Source: Candidatus Dadabacteria bacterium (GTDB lineage: Bacteria > J088). Taken from it: a stretch of 8,018 bases of DNA. The position numbers and the translations under genes are program-made. This document shows, piece after piece, positions 1-5,326 of this stretch. Location of the stretch: NCBI GenBank assembly GCA_003695505.1, contig RFIY01000178.1, forward strand, positions 1 through 8,018, given 5' to 3'. The notes below the pieces were generated by a model, which was not told where the DNA came from, searched no databases, and saw nothing but the letters and a program-made list of their open reading frames with translations. Numbering within the stretch: position 1 is the stretch's first letter; the number at the start of each line of letters is the position of its first letter.

Positions 1-692
1 CCGCGGAATCGGGCCCGCTGGATGCGCAGACCAATCACATTGCCGTCGGCATCGACGACCAGTCGCTCTCCGCGACTGAACGGCCAGACGTCGATGCCCC
101 GCTTGCGCACGGCGTCCTTGAGTCCCTGAAAGATGACGCTGCCGGTCAGACCGTGCCCGAGAGGACGGTGACCGCGCGGCGCGGGTTCCGCCTTTTCGTT
201 ATAGGGCCAGCAGATCTCGTTCCCCGAAAAGTAGAGTGTGCAGTCGTCGGGCGGATAGGAGGTCTTGTATGCCTTCCCGCTGGCAACGAACGGAATCCCG
301 TGCCCCTTGAGCCACTCGAAGTTGTCGCGGCTCTGCTCGCAGAAGGCGCGCAGAACCTCGTCGCTGACGACGCCGTCGGCCTCCTGTTTGACGTACCTGA
401 ACATGTTCTCGGGGTCATCGTTGTAGCCGGCCTTCTCCTGCAACTCCGTGCCGCCGCCGGCATAGAAAATCCCGCCGCTGAGCTTCGTCGATCCGCCACC
501 ACGAAAGCGATCGACGAGCAGCACCTTCGCGCCGTTGTCGTGCGCCTCGATCGCGGCCGCGGAACCGGCGCCGCCAAAGCCGACGACGACCGCGTCGAAA
601 GTTTCGTCCCAGGCGTGCAACACGCCATGTTCGTCCGTGACGCCCTGATCGTTGCCGCTGAGCGGCTGAGGGGGACGGCTGTCGAGATCCAT
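1..692 (-). CDS. FAD-dependent oxidoreductase, KstD/fumarate-reductase flavoprotein family (N-terminal part, truncated by window edge)
   Basis: About 230 N-terminal residues are visible; the frame is open to the left edge and the C-terminus lies outside. After a leader of about 30 residues comes a Rossmann FAD-binding fold: VVVGFGGAGSAAA (G38, G40, G43 form GxGxxG), then an acidic residue at the end of strand 2 (LLVDR, D61), then GGGSTKLSGGIFYAGGGT (residues 65-82). The last segment is typical of FAD_binding_2 enzymes such as 3-ketosteroid dehydrogenases and fumarate/urocanate reductases. The ATG at 692 is preferred because AGGAGG lies six bases upstream; the in-frame ATG at 698 directly abuts that AGGAGG. 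The gene is on the same strand as msrA and the SDR, 80 bp after the msrA stop, and has its own dyad element at 747-762. A role in dehydrogenating a steroid-like or cyclic ketone substrate is an inference from family and neighbours. The substrate-defining C-terminal residues are not visible, so other FAD_binding_2 reactions remain possible. Confidence 0.88.
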   Translation of the reverse strand, partial: MDLDSRPPQPLSGNDQGVTDEHGVLHAWDETFDAVVVGFGGAGSAAAIEAHDNGAKVLLVDRFRGGGSTKLSGGIFYAGGGTELQEKAGYNDDPENMFRYVKQEADGVVSDEVLRAFCEQSRDNFEWLKGHGIPFVASGKAYKTSYPPDDCTLYFSGNEICWPYNEKAEPAPRGHRPLGHGLTGSVIFQGLKDAVRKRGIDVWPFSRGERLVVDADGNVIGLRIQRARFR

Positions 693-746
693 GTGCATCC
701 TCCTGTGTCGCGCCCGACGTGGGCCGGCAGATTGGAACGCGAACAG

Positions 747-762
747 TTTACCAAATGGTCAA
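747..762. promoter_or_regulatory. near-palindromic operator candidate upstream of the flavoprotein gene
   Basis: TTTACCAAATGGTCAA is an imperfect dyad (TT-ACCA-WW-TGGT-AA) in the 80-bp gap between msrA and the flavoprotein gene. Its near edge is 54 bases from the flavoprotein ATG at 692. A second copy with 14 of 16 identical bases lies at 2354-2369, 55 bases before the P450 ATG. Read on the minus strand it begins TTGACC, which could also act as a -35 box, though no convincing -10 follows. A homodimeric repressor (TetR-like or similar) is inferred from the symmetry; no regulator gene is in the window. Confidence 0.5.
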
Positions 763-772
763 CAAGTTCCCA

Positions 773-1399
773 TTACGGGCACGGCACACCGGTTCCCTGC
801 AGGCCGCAGTAGCCATCCGGATGGCGCACAAGGTATTGCTGGTGGTACGTTTCGGCGTAGTAAAACGTCCCGGCGGCGCGGATTTCCGTTGTCACCCGAC
901 CGAGGCCGGCCTTTTGCAGCGCCGCTTCGTAATCACGGCGGCTGCGCCGGGCGAGCTGGAGGTCGGCCTCCTTCAGCGTGTAGATGGCCGAACGATACTG
1001 CGTGCCGACATCGTTTCCCTGCCGCATGCCCTGCGTCGGATCGTGTACTTCCCAGAACACGCGCAGGAGGTCGCCCAGACGGAGCGTATCGGGATCCCAG
1101 ATGACCCGCACGACTTCCGCGTGCCCGGTGCGGCCGCTGCAGACGTCTTCGTAGGAGGGATGTGCCGTCACCCCGCCGGCATAGCCGACGGCCGTCAGCC
1201 AGACCCCTTCGACTTGCCAGAAACGCCGCTCCGCCCCCCAGAAGCACCCCATGCCAAACCAGATCTCGCCAAATCCGGGCGGTGCTGGCACATCGAGGCG
1301 CCGACCAAAAACCAGATGTGGCTCGGACGGGATCAGCGGTGTGTCGCGGTCAGGCAGCGGCCGCTGCGGCATCCGGATCCGATCGCGGTCCGAAAACAT
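773..1399 (-). CDS. msrA: peptide-methionine (S)-S-oxide reductase MsrA
   Basis: This enzyme reduces methionine-S-sulfoxide, free or in proteins, back to methionine using thioredoxin as electron donor, normally in the cytoplasm. The 208-residue product has the catalytic motif GCFWG (Cys52) and the family C-terminus YHQQYL...GYCGLQGTG. Two further cysteines, Cys198 and Cys207, are placed like the recycling cysteines of E. coli MsrA. Length is normal. The ATG at 1399 shares one base with the stop of the upstream SDR (TGATG), which implies translational coupling; a TTG one codon earlier also exists and there is no strong ribosome binding site. About 45 residues precede the catalytic core, as in other proteobacterial MsrA proteins, with no evident signal peptide. 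Placement between an SDR and an FAD oxidoreductase, next to a P450, suggests repair of oxidative damage linked to the cluster, but that is inference. Confidence 0.95.
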   Translation of the reverse strand: MFSDRDRIRMPQRPLPDRDTPLIPSEPHLVFGRRLDVPAPPGFGEIWFGMGCFWGAERRFWQVEGVWLTAVGYAGGVTAHPSYEDVCSGRTGHAEVVRVIWDPDTLRLGDLLRVFWEVHDPTQGMRQGNDVGTQYRSAIYTLKEADLQLARRSRRDYEAALQKAGLGRVTTEIRAAGTFYYAETYHQQYLVRHPDGYCGLQGTGVPCP

Positions 1400-2226
1400 C
1401 AACGGCGCACCGGAGCCAGCCGTGACAATACGGCCTGGTACCCCGTTGGCGCCAGGCGCTGCATCAGGTCAATCGCAACCGCATCCGGGCCAATCAGCAC
1501 GCGCCGCTGGTTGCGCCGCACACCGCGGAGGATCGCCCTGGCGGCCTGCTCCGGTGACGTGCGAGCGACCTTGTCGAAGTCCGGCCCGATGGACGCCGGA
1601 TCCCGTTCCAGCGGCCCCAGTCCGCCAACGCGGGCACTGCGTGCGATATTGGTGCGAATGCCGCCCGGATGCACGCACGTCGCGCTGACGCCGCAGCGCT
1701 CGATGTCCAGCTCTTCGCGCAAGGCCTCCGTAAAACCACGCACCGCGAACTTTGCGGCGTTATACACGGACTGGGTCGGGACGCCGATCAGTCCAAACAC
1801 GCTGGAAATGTTGACGATGTGCCCCTCGCCCGCGGCCTTGAGGTGCGGCAGGAAGGCCTTCGTGCCGTACACGACGCCCCAGAAATTGATGTTCATCAGC
1901 CACTCGAAGTCTTCCCACTCGACATCACTCACCGTGGCGCCGAGGGCCACGCCGGCGTTGTTGATCACCAGATTGACCGTTCCAAACCGATCCAGCACGG
2001 CATCGGCATGCGCAAATACCGCGTCGCGATCCGCGACATCGAGCTTCGCGTCGAGAACATCGACACCCTGGCCGCGCAAGCGGTCCGCAACCTCGGCCAC
2101 GCCTGCTTCGTTGATATCCGATATCGCAAGGCGCGCACCGCGCCGCCCCAGTTCCTCGGCGAGCGCCCGACCAATACCTGACGCCGCACCGGTAACCACC
2201 GCGACCCGATCCCTGAATGTCCGCAT
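1399..2226 (-). CDS. short-chain dehydrogenase/reductase (classical SDR)
   Basis: The 275-residue product is a classical SDR: cofactor motif TGAASGIG (12-19), an acidic residue at the end of strand 2 (D37, favouring NAD(H) over NADP(H)), NNAG (89-92), N114, and the catalytic S142, Y155 and K159 (YNAAK). It would oxidise an alcohol or reduce a ketone in the cytoplasm; the substrate cannot be read from sequence. The start at 2226 is chosen because AGGAG lies eight bases upstream and the protein then begins just before the first beta strand. A longer frame starting at 2289 would add 21 unlikely residues. The stop overlaps the msrA ATG (TGATG), and the gene diverges from the P450 across a 198-bp intergenic region. 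Together with the P450 and the KstD-like flavoprotein this looks like an oxidation cluster for a hydrophobic, possibly steroidal, substrate (inference). Confidence 0.93.
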   Translation of the reverse strand: MRTFRDRVAVVTGAASGIGRALAEELGRRGARLAISDINEAGVAEVADRLRGQGVDVLDAKLDVADRDAVFAHADAVLDRFGTVNLVINNAGVALGATVSDVEWEDFEWLMNINFWGVVYGTKAFLPHLKAAGEGHIVNISSVFGLIGVPTQSVYNAAKFAVRGFTEALREELDIERCGVSATCVHPGGIRTNIARSARVGGLGPLERDPASIGPDFDKVARTSPEQAARAILRGVRRNQRRVLIGPDAVAIDLMQRLAPTGYQAVLSRLAPVRR

Positions 2227-2353
2227 GTTTCCAGCTCCTGTATAAAAAGTGAGTTCTGTAGCCACAAGATACTGGCCAACAGTCAGCAAGATTCAGCATA
2301 GCAGACCACCGACCACGCCCCGACTGGATCATATCCAAAATCAAACATGAATT

Positions 2354-2369
2354 TTTTCCATATGGTCAA
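2354..2369. promoter_or_regulatory. near-palindromic operator candidate upstream of the P450 gene
   Basis: TTTTCCATATGGTCAA has a perfect CCATATGG core and matches the element at 747-762 at 14 of 16 positions. It overlaps the proposed -35 box of the P450 promoter, where a bound repressor would block RNA polymerase. Because the region is divergent, the same site could also affect the SDR-msrA operon, whose start codon is about 128 bases away on the other side. Confidence 0.5.
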
Positions 2370-2384
2370 ACTCCATGGTATGCT
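2355..2384 (+). promoter_or_regulatory. possible sigma70-type promoter of the P450 gene
   Basis: TTTCCA (2355-2360) and TATGCT (2379-2384) are separated by 18 bases, each matching the sigma70 consensus at four of six positions. The position gives a 5' leader of roughly 35 bases before the ATG at 2425. The surrounding DNA is AT-rich compared with the genes. The call is weak because it rests on partial matches to short consensus boxes. Confidence 0.35.
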
Positions 2385-2424
2385 ATGAGCCTAACGGATG
2401 TTAGCCTGGACAGGAGGAGCCCCC

Positions 2425-3834
2425 ATGCTGCAGACCGCACCGTTGTCGACACCGCACGTCGAAGTCGATTCCAATCGTGCCCGCGAATTCACCAACGTGC
2501 GTCCATTTGAAGAAATCCCCGGACACCCCGGCTGGCCGGTTCTTGGGAATACCATCCCGATGATGGCGACGCCGGTGACCTTTCTGGAGAACTGGTACAA
2601 AAAATATGGCCCGATTTCGCGCACGCGGTCGGTGGGCGTCGATATCCTGCTGTTGCTCGGTCCGGAACTGAACCGCCTGATCCTGCTCGACCCCCACGAG
2701 GCCATCTCGAGCCGTCAGGGGCTCAGCTTCTACATGGATCCGTTCTTCAAGGACGGGCTCGTGCTGCTCGACTTCGACGAGCATAAACTGCATCGCGGGA
2801 TCATGATGTCGGCCTTCCGCAAGGAGCGGCTGGCGGAATACCTGAACCTGATGAACCCGGTCATCGACGACCATACCGATCGCTGGATGCAGACCCGCGG
2901 CGGCCGCCCTCTGGATCGCCGCACCTTCTACTTTTTCCCGAATTTCAAGCACATGGCGCTGCAGATCGCAACGCGTGTCTTTATGGGACATGAGCTGGAC
3001 GCCAACGGCGACAAGCTGATCAAGGCGTTTCAGGATGTCGTTGCCGCGAGCGTCGCCGTCGTGCGCAAGCCGATTCCTGGCACCGCGTACTACCGCGGCA
3101 TCAAGGCGCGTGAAATGCTCGAAGACTATTTTTACAGTCACATTCCCGAAAAACGCGCCAACCCGGGCCACGACCTGTTCAGCCAGCTCTGCATCGCGGA
3201 AGACGACGACGGCAACACCTTTACCGACGAGCAGATCGTCAACCACATGATCTTCCTGATGATGGCCGCGCACGATACGACGACGATGACGACGACCCGC
3301 GTCGTCTACCACCTCGCCAAGCATCTCGACTGGCAGGAAAAAGTTCGTCAGGAGTGCCGGGCGCTCGAAACGGATTTTCTGACACCGGATCATGTGATGG
3401 ACTTGCCGAACCTGGAGATGGTCATCAAGGAAGCGCTGCGCCTCTGTGCTCCGGTGCCGGGCCTGCCACGCAAGACGATCAAGGACCTCAACATCGGCGG
3501 CTACTTCGTACCGGCCGGCACGCAGGTCCAGGTCGACATGCGGCACACCCACTATATGGATGAGTACTGGGATGATCCACACGAATTTCGCCCGGAGCGC
3601 TACGCCGAAGGCGGCATCGAAAACAAGGCGCACCGCTACGCCTGGCTGCCGTTCGGCGGTGGTGCCCACAAATGCATCGGACGCCATTTCGGACTGTATC
3701 TGATTCGGGCCGTCGTACACCAGCTCACCCAGAAATATCGCTGGCATGTGCGTCCGGGTTACAAGATGCCGCTCAAGAACCCGGGGCTGCCGATGCCGGC
3801 GGACGGCTTTCCGGTGACGTTCGAGCGACTCTGA
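2425..3834 (+). CDS. cytochrome P450 (soluble bacterial monooxygenase)
   Basis: The 469-residue product shows the full set of P450 hallmarks: I-helix oxygen-activation motif AAHDTT (281-286), K-helix ExxR (E336-R339, EALR), FRPERY, and the heme-thiolate loop FGGGAHKCIG with Cys417 as axial ligand. There is no N-terminal membrane anchor; the N-terminus carries a PGHPGWPVLG proline-rich hinge, so the protein is probably cytoplasmic and needs separate redox partners, none of which is encoded here. It would insert one oxygen atom from O2 into an organic substrate. I do not recognise the exact CYP family; residues around the I helix and heme loop are reminiscent of CYP51-like or fatty-acid/terpene P450s, which is only an impression. 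The ATG at 2425 is chosen because AGGAGG lies seven bases upstream; an in-frame ATG at 2398 lacks a good site. It diverges from the SDR and shares an operator-like dyad with the flavoprotein gene. Confidence 0.95.
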   Translation: MLQTAPLSTPHVEVDSNRAREFTNVRPFEEIPGHPGWPVLGNTIPMMATPVTFLENWYKKYGPISRTRSVGVDILLLLGPELNRLILLDPHEAISSRQGLSFYMDPFFKDGLVLLDFDEHKLHRGIMMSAFRKERLAEYLNLMNPVIDDHTDRWMQTRGGRPLDRRTFYFFPNFKHMALQIATRVFMGHELDANGDKLIKAFQDVVAASVAVVRKPIPGTAYYRGIKAREMLEDYFYSHIPEKRANPGHDLFSQLCIAEDDDGNTFTDEQIVNHMIFLMMAAHDTTTMTTTRVVYHLAKHLDWQEKVRQECRALETDFLTPDHVMDLPNLEMVIKEALRLCAPVPGLPRKTIKDLNIGGYFVPAGTQVQVDMRHTHYMDEYWDDPHEFRPERYAEGGIENKAHRYAWLPFGGGAHKCIGRHFGLYLIRAVVHQLTQKYRWHVRPGYKMPLKNPGLPMPADGFPVTFERL

Positions 3835-3843
3835 GCGGCCAGA

Positions 3844-3917
3844 CCCGGATGATCACTTCACGCGGACCCCACCCGACATCAACAAGCAGGCGGGGGGGCC
3901 GCTGCTGATCGTCCGGG
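3844..3917. repeat. nested inverted repeat (long stem-loop) downstream of the P450 gene
   Basis: The outer arms CCCGGATGATCA (3844-3855) and TGATCGTCCGGG (3906-3917) pair over 12 positions, the one non-Watson-Crick position being a possible G-U pair. Inside them GCGGACCCC (3862-3870) pairs with GGGGGCCGC (3894-3902) with one mismatch. The gap between outer and inner stems is 6 bases on the left and 3 on the right. It begins ten bases after the P450 stop, so it could stabilise the 3' end of that message, act in termination, or be part of a small RNA. No T-run follows it. Confidence 0.5.
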
Positions 3918-3925
3918 AAAACATA

Positions 3926-3942
3926 TGTGTCGATCAGACACA
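3926..3942. repeat. short dyad TGTGTC-N5-GACACA
   Basis: TGTGTC (3926-3931) and GACACA (3937-3942) form a perfect 6-bp inverted repeat around a 5-base spacer. It sits between the long stem-loop and the terminator hairpin. It may be a small hairpin in the transcript or a protein-binding dyad; the sequence does not decide. Confidence 0.35.
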
Positions 3943-3946
3943 TTGT

Positions 3947-3984
3947 GAAACCGAAGGCCGGCCGCCGCGCTGGCCTTCGGTTTC
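3947..3984. terminator. strong hairpin, probable transcription terminator of the P450 gene
   Basis: GAAACCGAAGGCC (3947-3959) and GGCCTTCGGTTTC (3972-3984) are perfect 13-bp inverted repeats with a 12-base GC-rich loop. On the plus strand the right arm ends in GGTTTC without a real T-tract, so this is not a textbook intrinsic terminator. Because the arms are A/T-flanked on both strands it might work bidirectionally. It is placed 112 bases past the P450 stop and well before the sigma factor promoter. Confidence 0.6.
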
Positions 3985-4195
3985 GCACGGGCATCTGCCC
4001 CCCCGGAACAAAAGCGCGAACCAATCGCGCACGCAGCGTAGTCACAACTCACGACGCTCGTAACCAGACTCCGGCAACTGGAGAAAGGTCCGAAGCATCG
4101 ATGCCTCTTGACCGATCGTTTTTGCGTTGTTCAGAACACCGCCAGCGCCGTGACTCCAGCCCCCGCATGGCGTGCAGCGGTACGACCGGCGCATA

Positions 4196-4222
4196 TGTCA
4201 CAATAGTAGCCCGTGCATCGTC
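4196..4222 (+). promoter_or_regulatory. ECF41-type promoter of the sigma factor gene (autoregulation)
   Basis: TGTCACA (4196-4202) is followed after 16 bases by CGTC (4219-4222). This matches the -35/-10 motif known for ECF41 sigma factors. The CGTC ends 41 bases before the sigma factor ATG at 4264. A second copy precedes the downstream membrane-protein gene, and the two share the wider blocks TGTCACAAT and ATCGTC. The motif, the position and the identity of the sigma factor support each other, so autoregulation is very likely. Confidence 0.85.
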
Positions 4223-4263
4223 TGTTGTGTTGAATCACGTCGAATCGCGGAGTACTTTATCCG

Positions 4264-5145
4264 ATGACAACGACCGTCAAAGAGGACAGCGCAGAAAACA
4301 CATTTGTTTCCCGCCGAAAGAAGCTTTTCCTCATTGCCTACCGCATGACGGGTTCGATCTGTGACAGTGAAGACCTCGTCCAGGATGCGTGGCTACGCTG
4401 GCAACGCACAGGAGCCAGCCAGGCAAGAGATGCGGATCGTTACCTTACGCGAATCATTGTCAATCTTGCGCGTGACCACCTCGTGTCCGCGCGCCGCCAA
4501 CGTGAGCGCTACATCGGGACGTGGCTGCCAGAGCCACTGTTAGCGGAGCCTTCGCGAGCGGAAGAGGGATTGATTGAAGAAGAAGCTATCCGCTTCGCCT
4601 TGCTCCATATTTGTGAGGCGCTCACGCCGAATGAGCGCGCCGTATTCGTCCTTCGTGAGTGTCTCGAACTCGACTTTCGCACAATCGCTGCGTTACTCGC
4701 ACTCTCTCCGGCAAACTGCCGGAAACTCGCCCAGCGCAGCCGCGACAAGCTTCGCGCGCACCGAGAGATTGCTCCGAGGGATGCACCAGCGGATCTGTTA
4801 CTTGCATTTTCCGAAGCAGCACGCAGCGGCAATCCCGATGCTCTGATTCGTTTGCTTCGCGATGACGCGGTGTTGTTGAGTGACGGTGGAGGCAAGGCCC
4901 TCGCCGCCCTGCACCCTGTACGGTCGCCCCTCCCGATTGCCCGTTTTTTCTCCGCGACTGCCCGGGCACTGCGACCCGAAGACCTGCACCCAATCCTCGT
5001 CAATGGAGCTGCGGGACTCCTCGCTACGCCTACGAATCAGCCGTGCACCTGCCTGACAGCCACGATCGATCACCCTGGGCGAATCACCACGATCTATCTG
5101 TTACGCAATCCCGACAAAATTCACATACCGGGACACGGAATCTGA
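4264..5145 (+). CDS. ECF41-family RNA polymerase sigma factor with fused C-terminal SnoaL-like domain
   Basis: The 293-residue protein has sigma region 2 at about 14-80 (AYRMTGS..DSEDLVQDAWLRW), region 4 at about 110-165 (LTPNERAVFVLRE and a helix-turn-helix), and a C-terminal extension of about 125 residues. Three ECF41 signatures are present: WLPEP (87-91) in the linker between regions 2 and 4, DGGGK (207-211), and NPDKI (282-286, usually NPDKL) at the end of the extension. In ECF41 proteins this extension replaces an anti-sigma factor and tunes activity; no anti-sigma gene is adjacent here. The protein should direct RNA polymerase to promoters of the form TGTCACA-N16-CGTC, two of which flank it. 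The start at 4264 has GGAG eleven bases upstream, a slightly long spacing. Codon use (TTA, CGA, GGA) looks less GC-biased than in the P450. ECF41 genes usually neighbour a carboxymuconolactone decarboxylase, oxidoreductase or epimerase gene; none of these is next to it here. Confidence 0.95.
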   Translation: MTTTVKEDSAENTFVSRRKKLFLIAYRMTGSICDSEDLVQDAWLRWQRTGASQARDADRYLTRIIVNLARDHLVSARRQRERYIGTWLPEPLLAEPSRAEEGLIEEEAIRFALLHICEALTPNERAVFVLRECLELDFRTIAALLALSPANCRKLAQRSRDKLRAHREIAPRDAPADLLLAFSEAARSGNPDALIRLLRDDAVLLSDGGGKALAALHPVRSPLPIARFFSATARALRPEDLHPILVNGAAGLLATPTNQPCTCLTATIDHPGRITTIYLLRNPDKIHIPGHGI

Positions 5146-5190
5146 ACCAACCTTGTGGCAATAGGCGTCGGCTCCTCGCTTACCGTCATC

Positions 5191-5236
5191 TGCCTGCATC
5201 TCACTGCTATCCCTCCTGTAATCTGGGAGGCAGGCA
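5191..5236. repeat. weak imperfect hairpin between the sigma factor and membrane-protein genes
   Basis: TGCCTGC (5191-5197) is complementary to GCAGGCA (5230-5236), and CCTCC (5212-5216) to GGAGG (5226-5230) inside it; the two right arms share one base. It lies after the sigma factor stop and before the second ECF-type promoter, the place for a terminator, but has no T-tract and a large bulge. Low confidence. Confidence 0.25.
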
Positions 5237-5260
5237 GCGACACCGTGCGCCTGCAGCGCC

Positions 5261-5288
5261 TGTCACAATCAGTGACGGTTATATCGTC
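5261..5288 (+). promoter_or_regulatory. ECF41-type promoter of the membrane-protein gene
   Basis: TGTCACA (5261-5267) and CGTC (5285-5288) are separated by 17 bases, one more than at the copy before the sigma gene. The flanking bases AAT after the first box and AT before the second are also shared. CGTC ends 38 bases before the ATG at 5327, almost the same leader length as at the sigma gene. A dyad GTCAC-N5-GTGAC (5262-5276) overlaps the -35 box. This marks the downstream gene as the likely target of the sigma factor. Confidence 0.8.
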
Positions 5289-5326
5289 ATACAGGGTATG
5301 AATCCCGCTTACCCGGAGGGACCATC

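Larger units (their letters stand above)
2297..2387. repeat. inverted pair of an 11-mer GGTnTGCTATG in the SDR/P450 divergent region
   Basis: CATAGCAGACC at 2297-2307 is the reverse complement of GGTCTGCTATG. GGTATGCTATG occurs on the plus strand at 2377-2387, giving 10 of 11 identical bases in inverted orientation. Each copy points towards the gene on its own strand: the minus copy towards the SDR about 70 bases away, the plus copy towards the P450 37 bases away. The plus copy contains the proposed -10 box TATGCT. The pair could be two similar core promoters or two half-operators, and chance is not excluded. Confidence 0.35.
3835..4263. other. gene-free stretch between the P450 and sigma factor genes
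   Basis: This 429-bp stretch holds no credible gene. Its first third (3844-3984) is packed with inverted repeats listed separately. From 3985 to about 4190 I see only a 10-bp palindrome (GCATCGATGC, 4095-4104) and no recognisable RNA or promoter. The end carries the ECF41-type promoter at 4196-4222 and a GGAG at 4249-4252 upstream of the sigma factor start. Open frames crossing it run through the hairpins, have no ribosome binding site and show no family features. Confidence 0.6.

Noticed and set aside
153-812. Plus-strand open frame of 219 codons at the left end
   Set aside because: It lies antisense to the FAD oxidoreductase, whose GxGxxG fold and ribosome binding site are clear.
719-2245. 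Long plus-strand open frame of 508 codons
   Set aside because: It is antisense to msrA and the SDR, which both have complete family motifs; it has no ribosome binding site and a low-complexity Ser/Arg/Pro-rich translation typical of a GC-rich shadow frame.
2239-2267. Minus-strand TTGTGG-N17-TATACA as a promoter for the SDR
   Set aside because: The -10 box would directly abut the AGGAG, so transcription would start within or after the ribosome binding site.
2401-3747. Long minus-strand open frame of 448 codons opposite the P450
   Set aside because: The P450 on the plus strand has every hallmark motif; the antisense translation matches no family and arises from high GC at third positions.
4095-4104. 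10-bp palindrome GCATCGATGC
   Set aside because: It is isolated, has no second copy and no promoter boxes around it; a palindrome of this length is expected by chance.
3927-4364. Open frame of 145 codons in the intergenic region before the sigma factor
   Set aside because: It runs through the terminator hairpin and the ECF-type promoter into the sigma gene in another frame, lacks a ribosome binding site and shows no recognisable domain.
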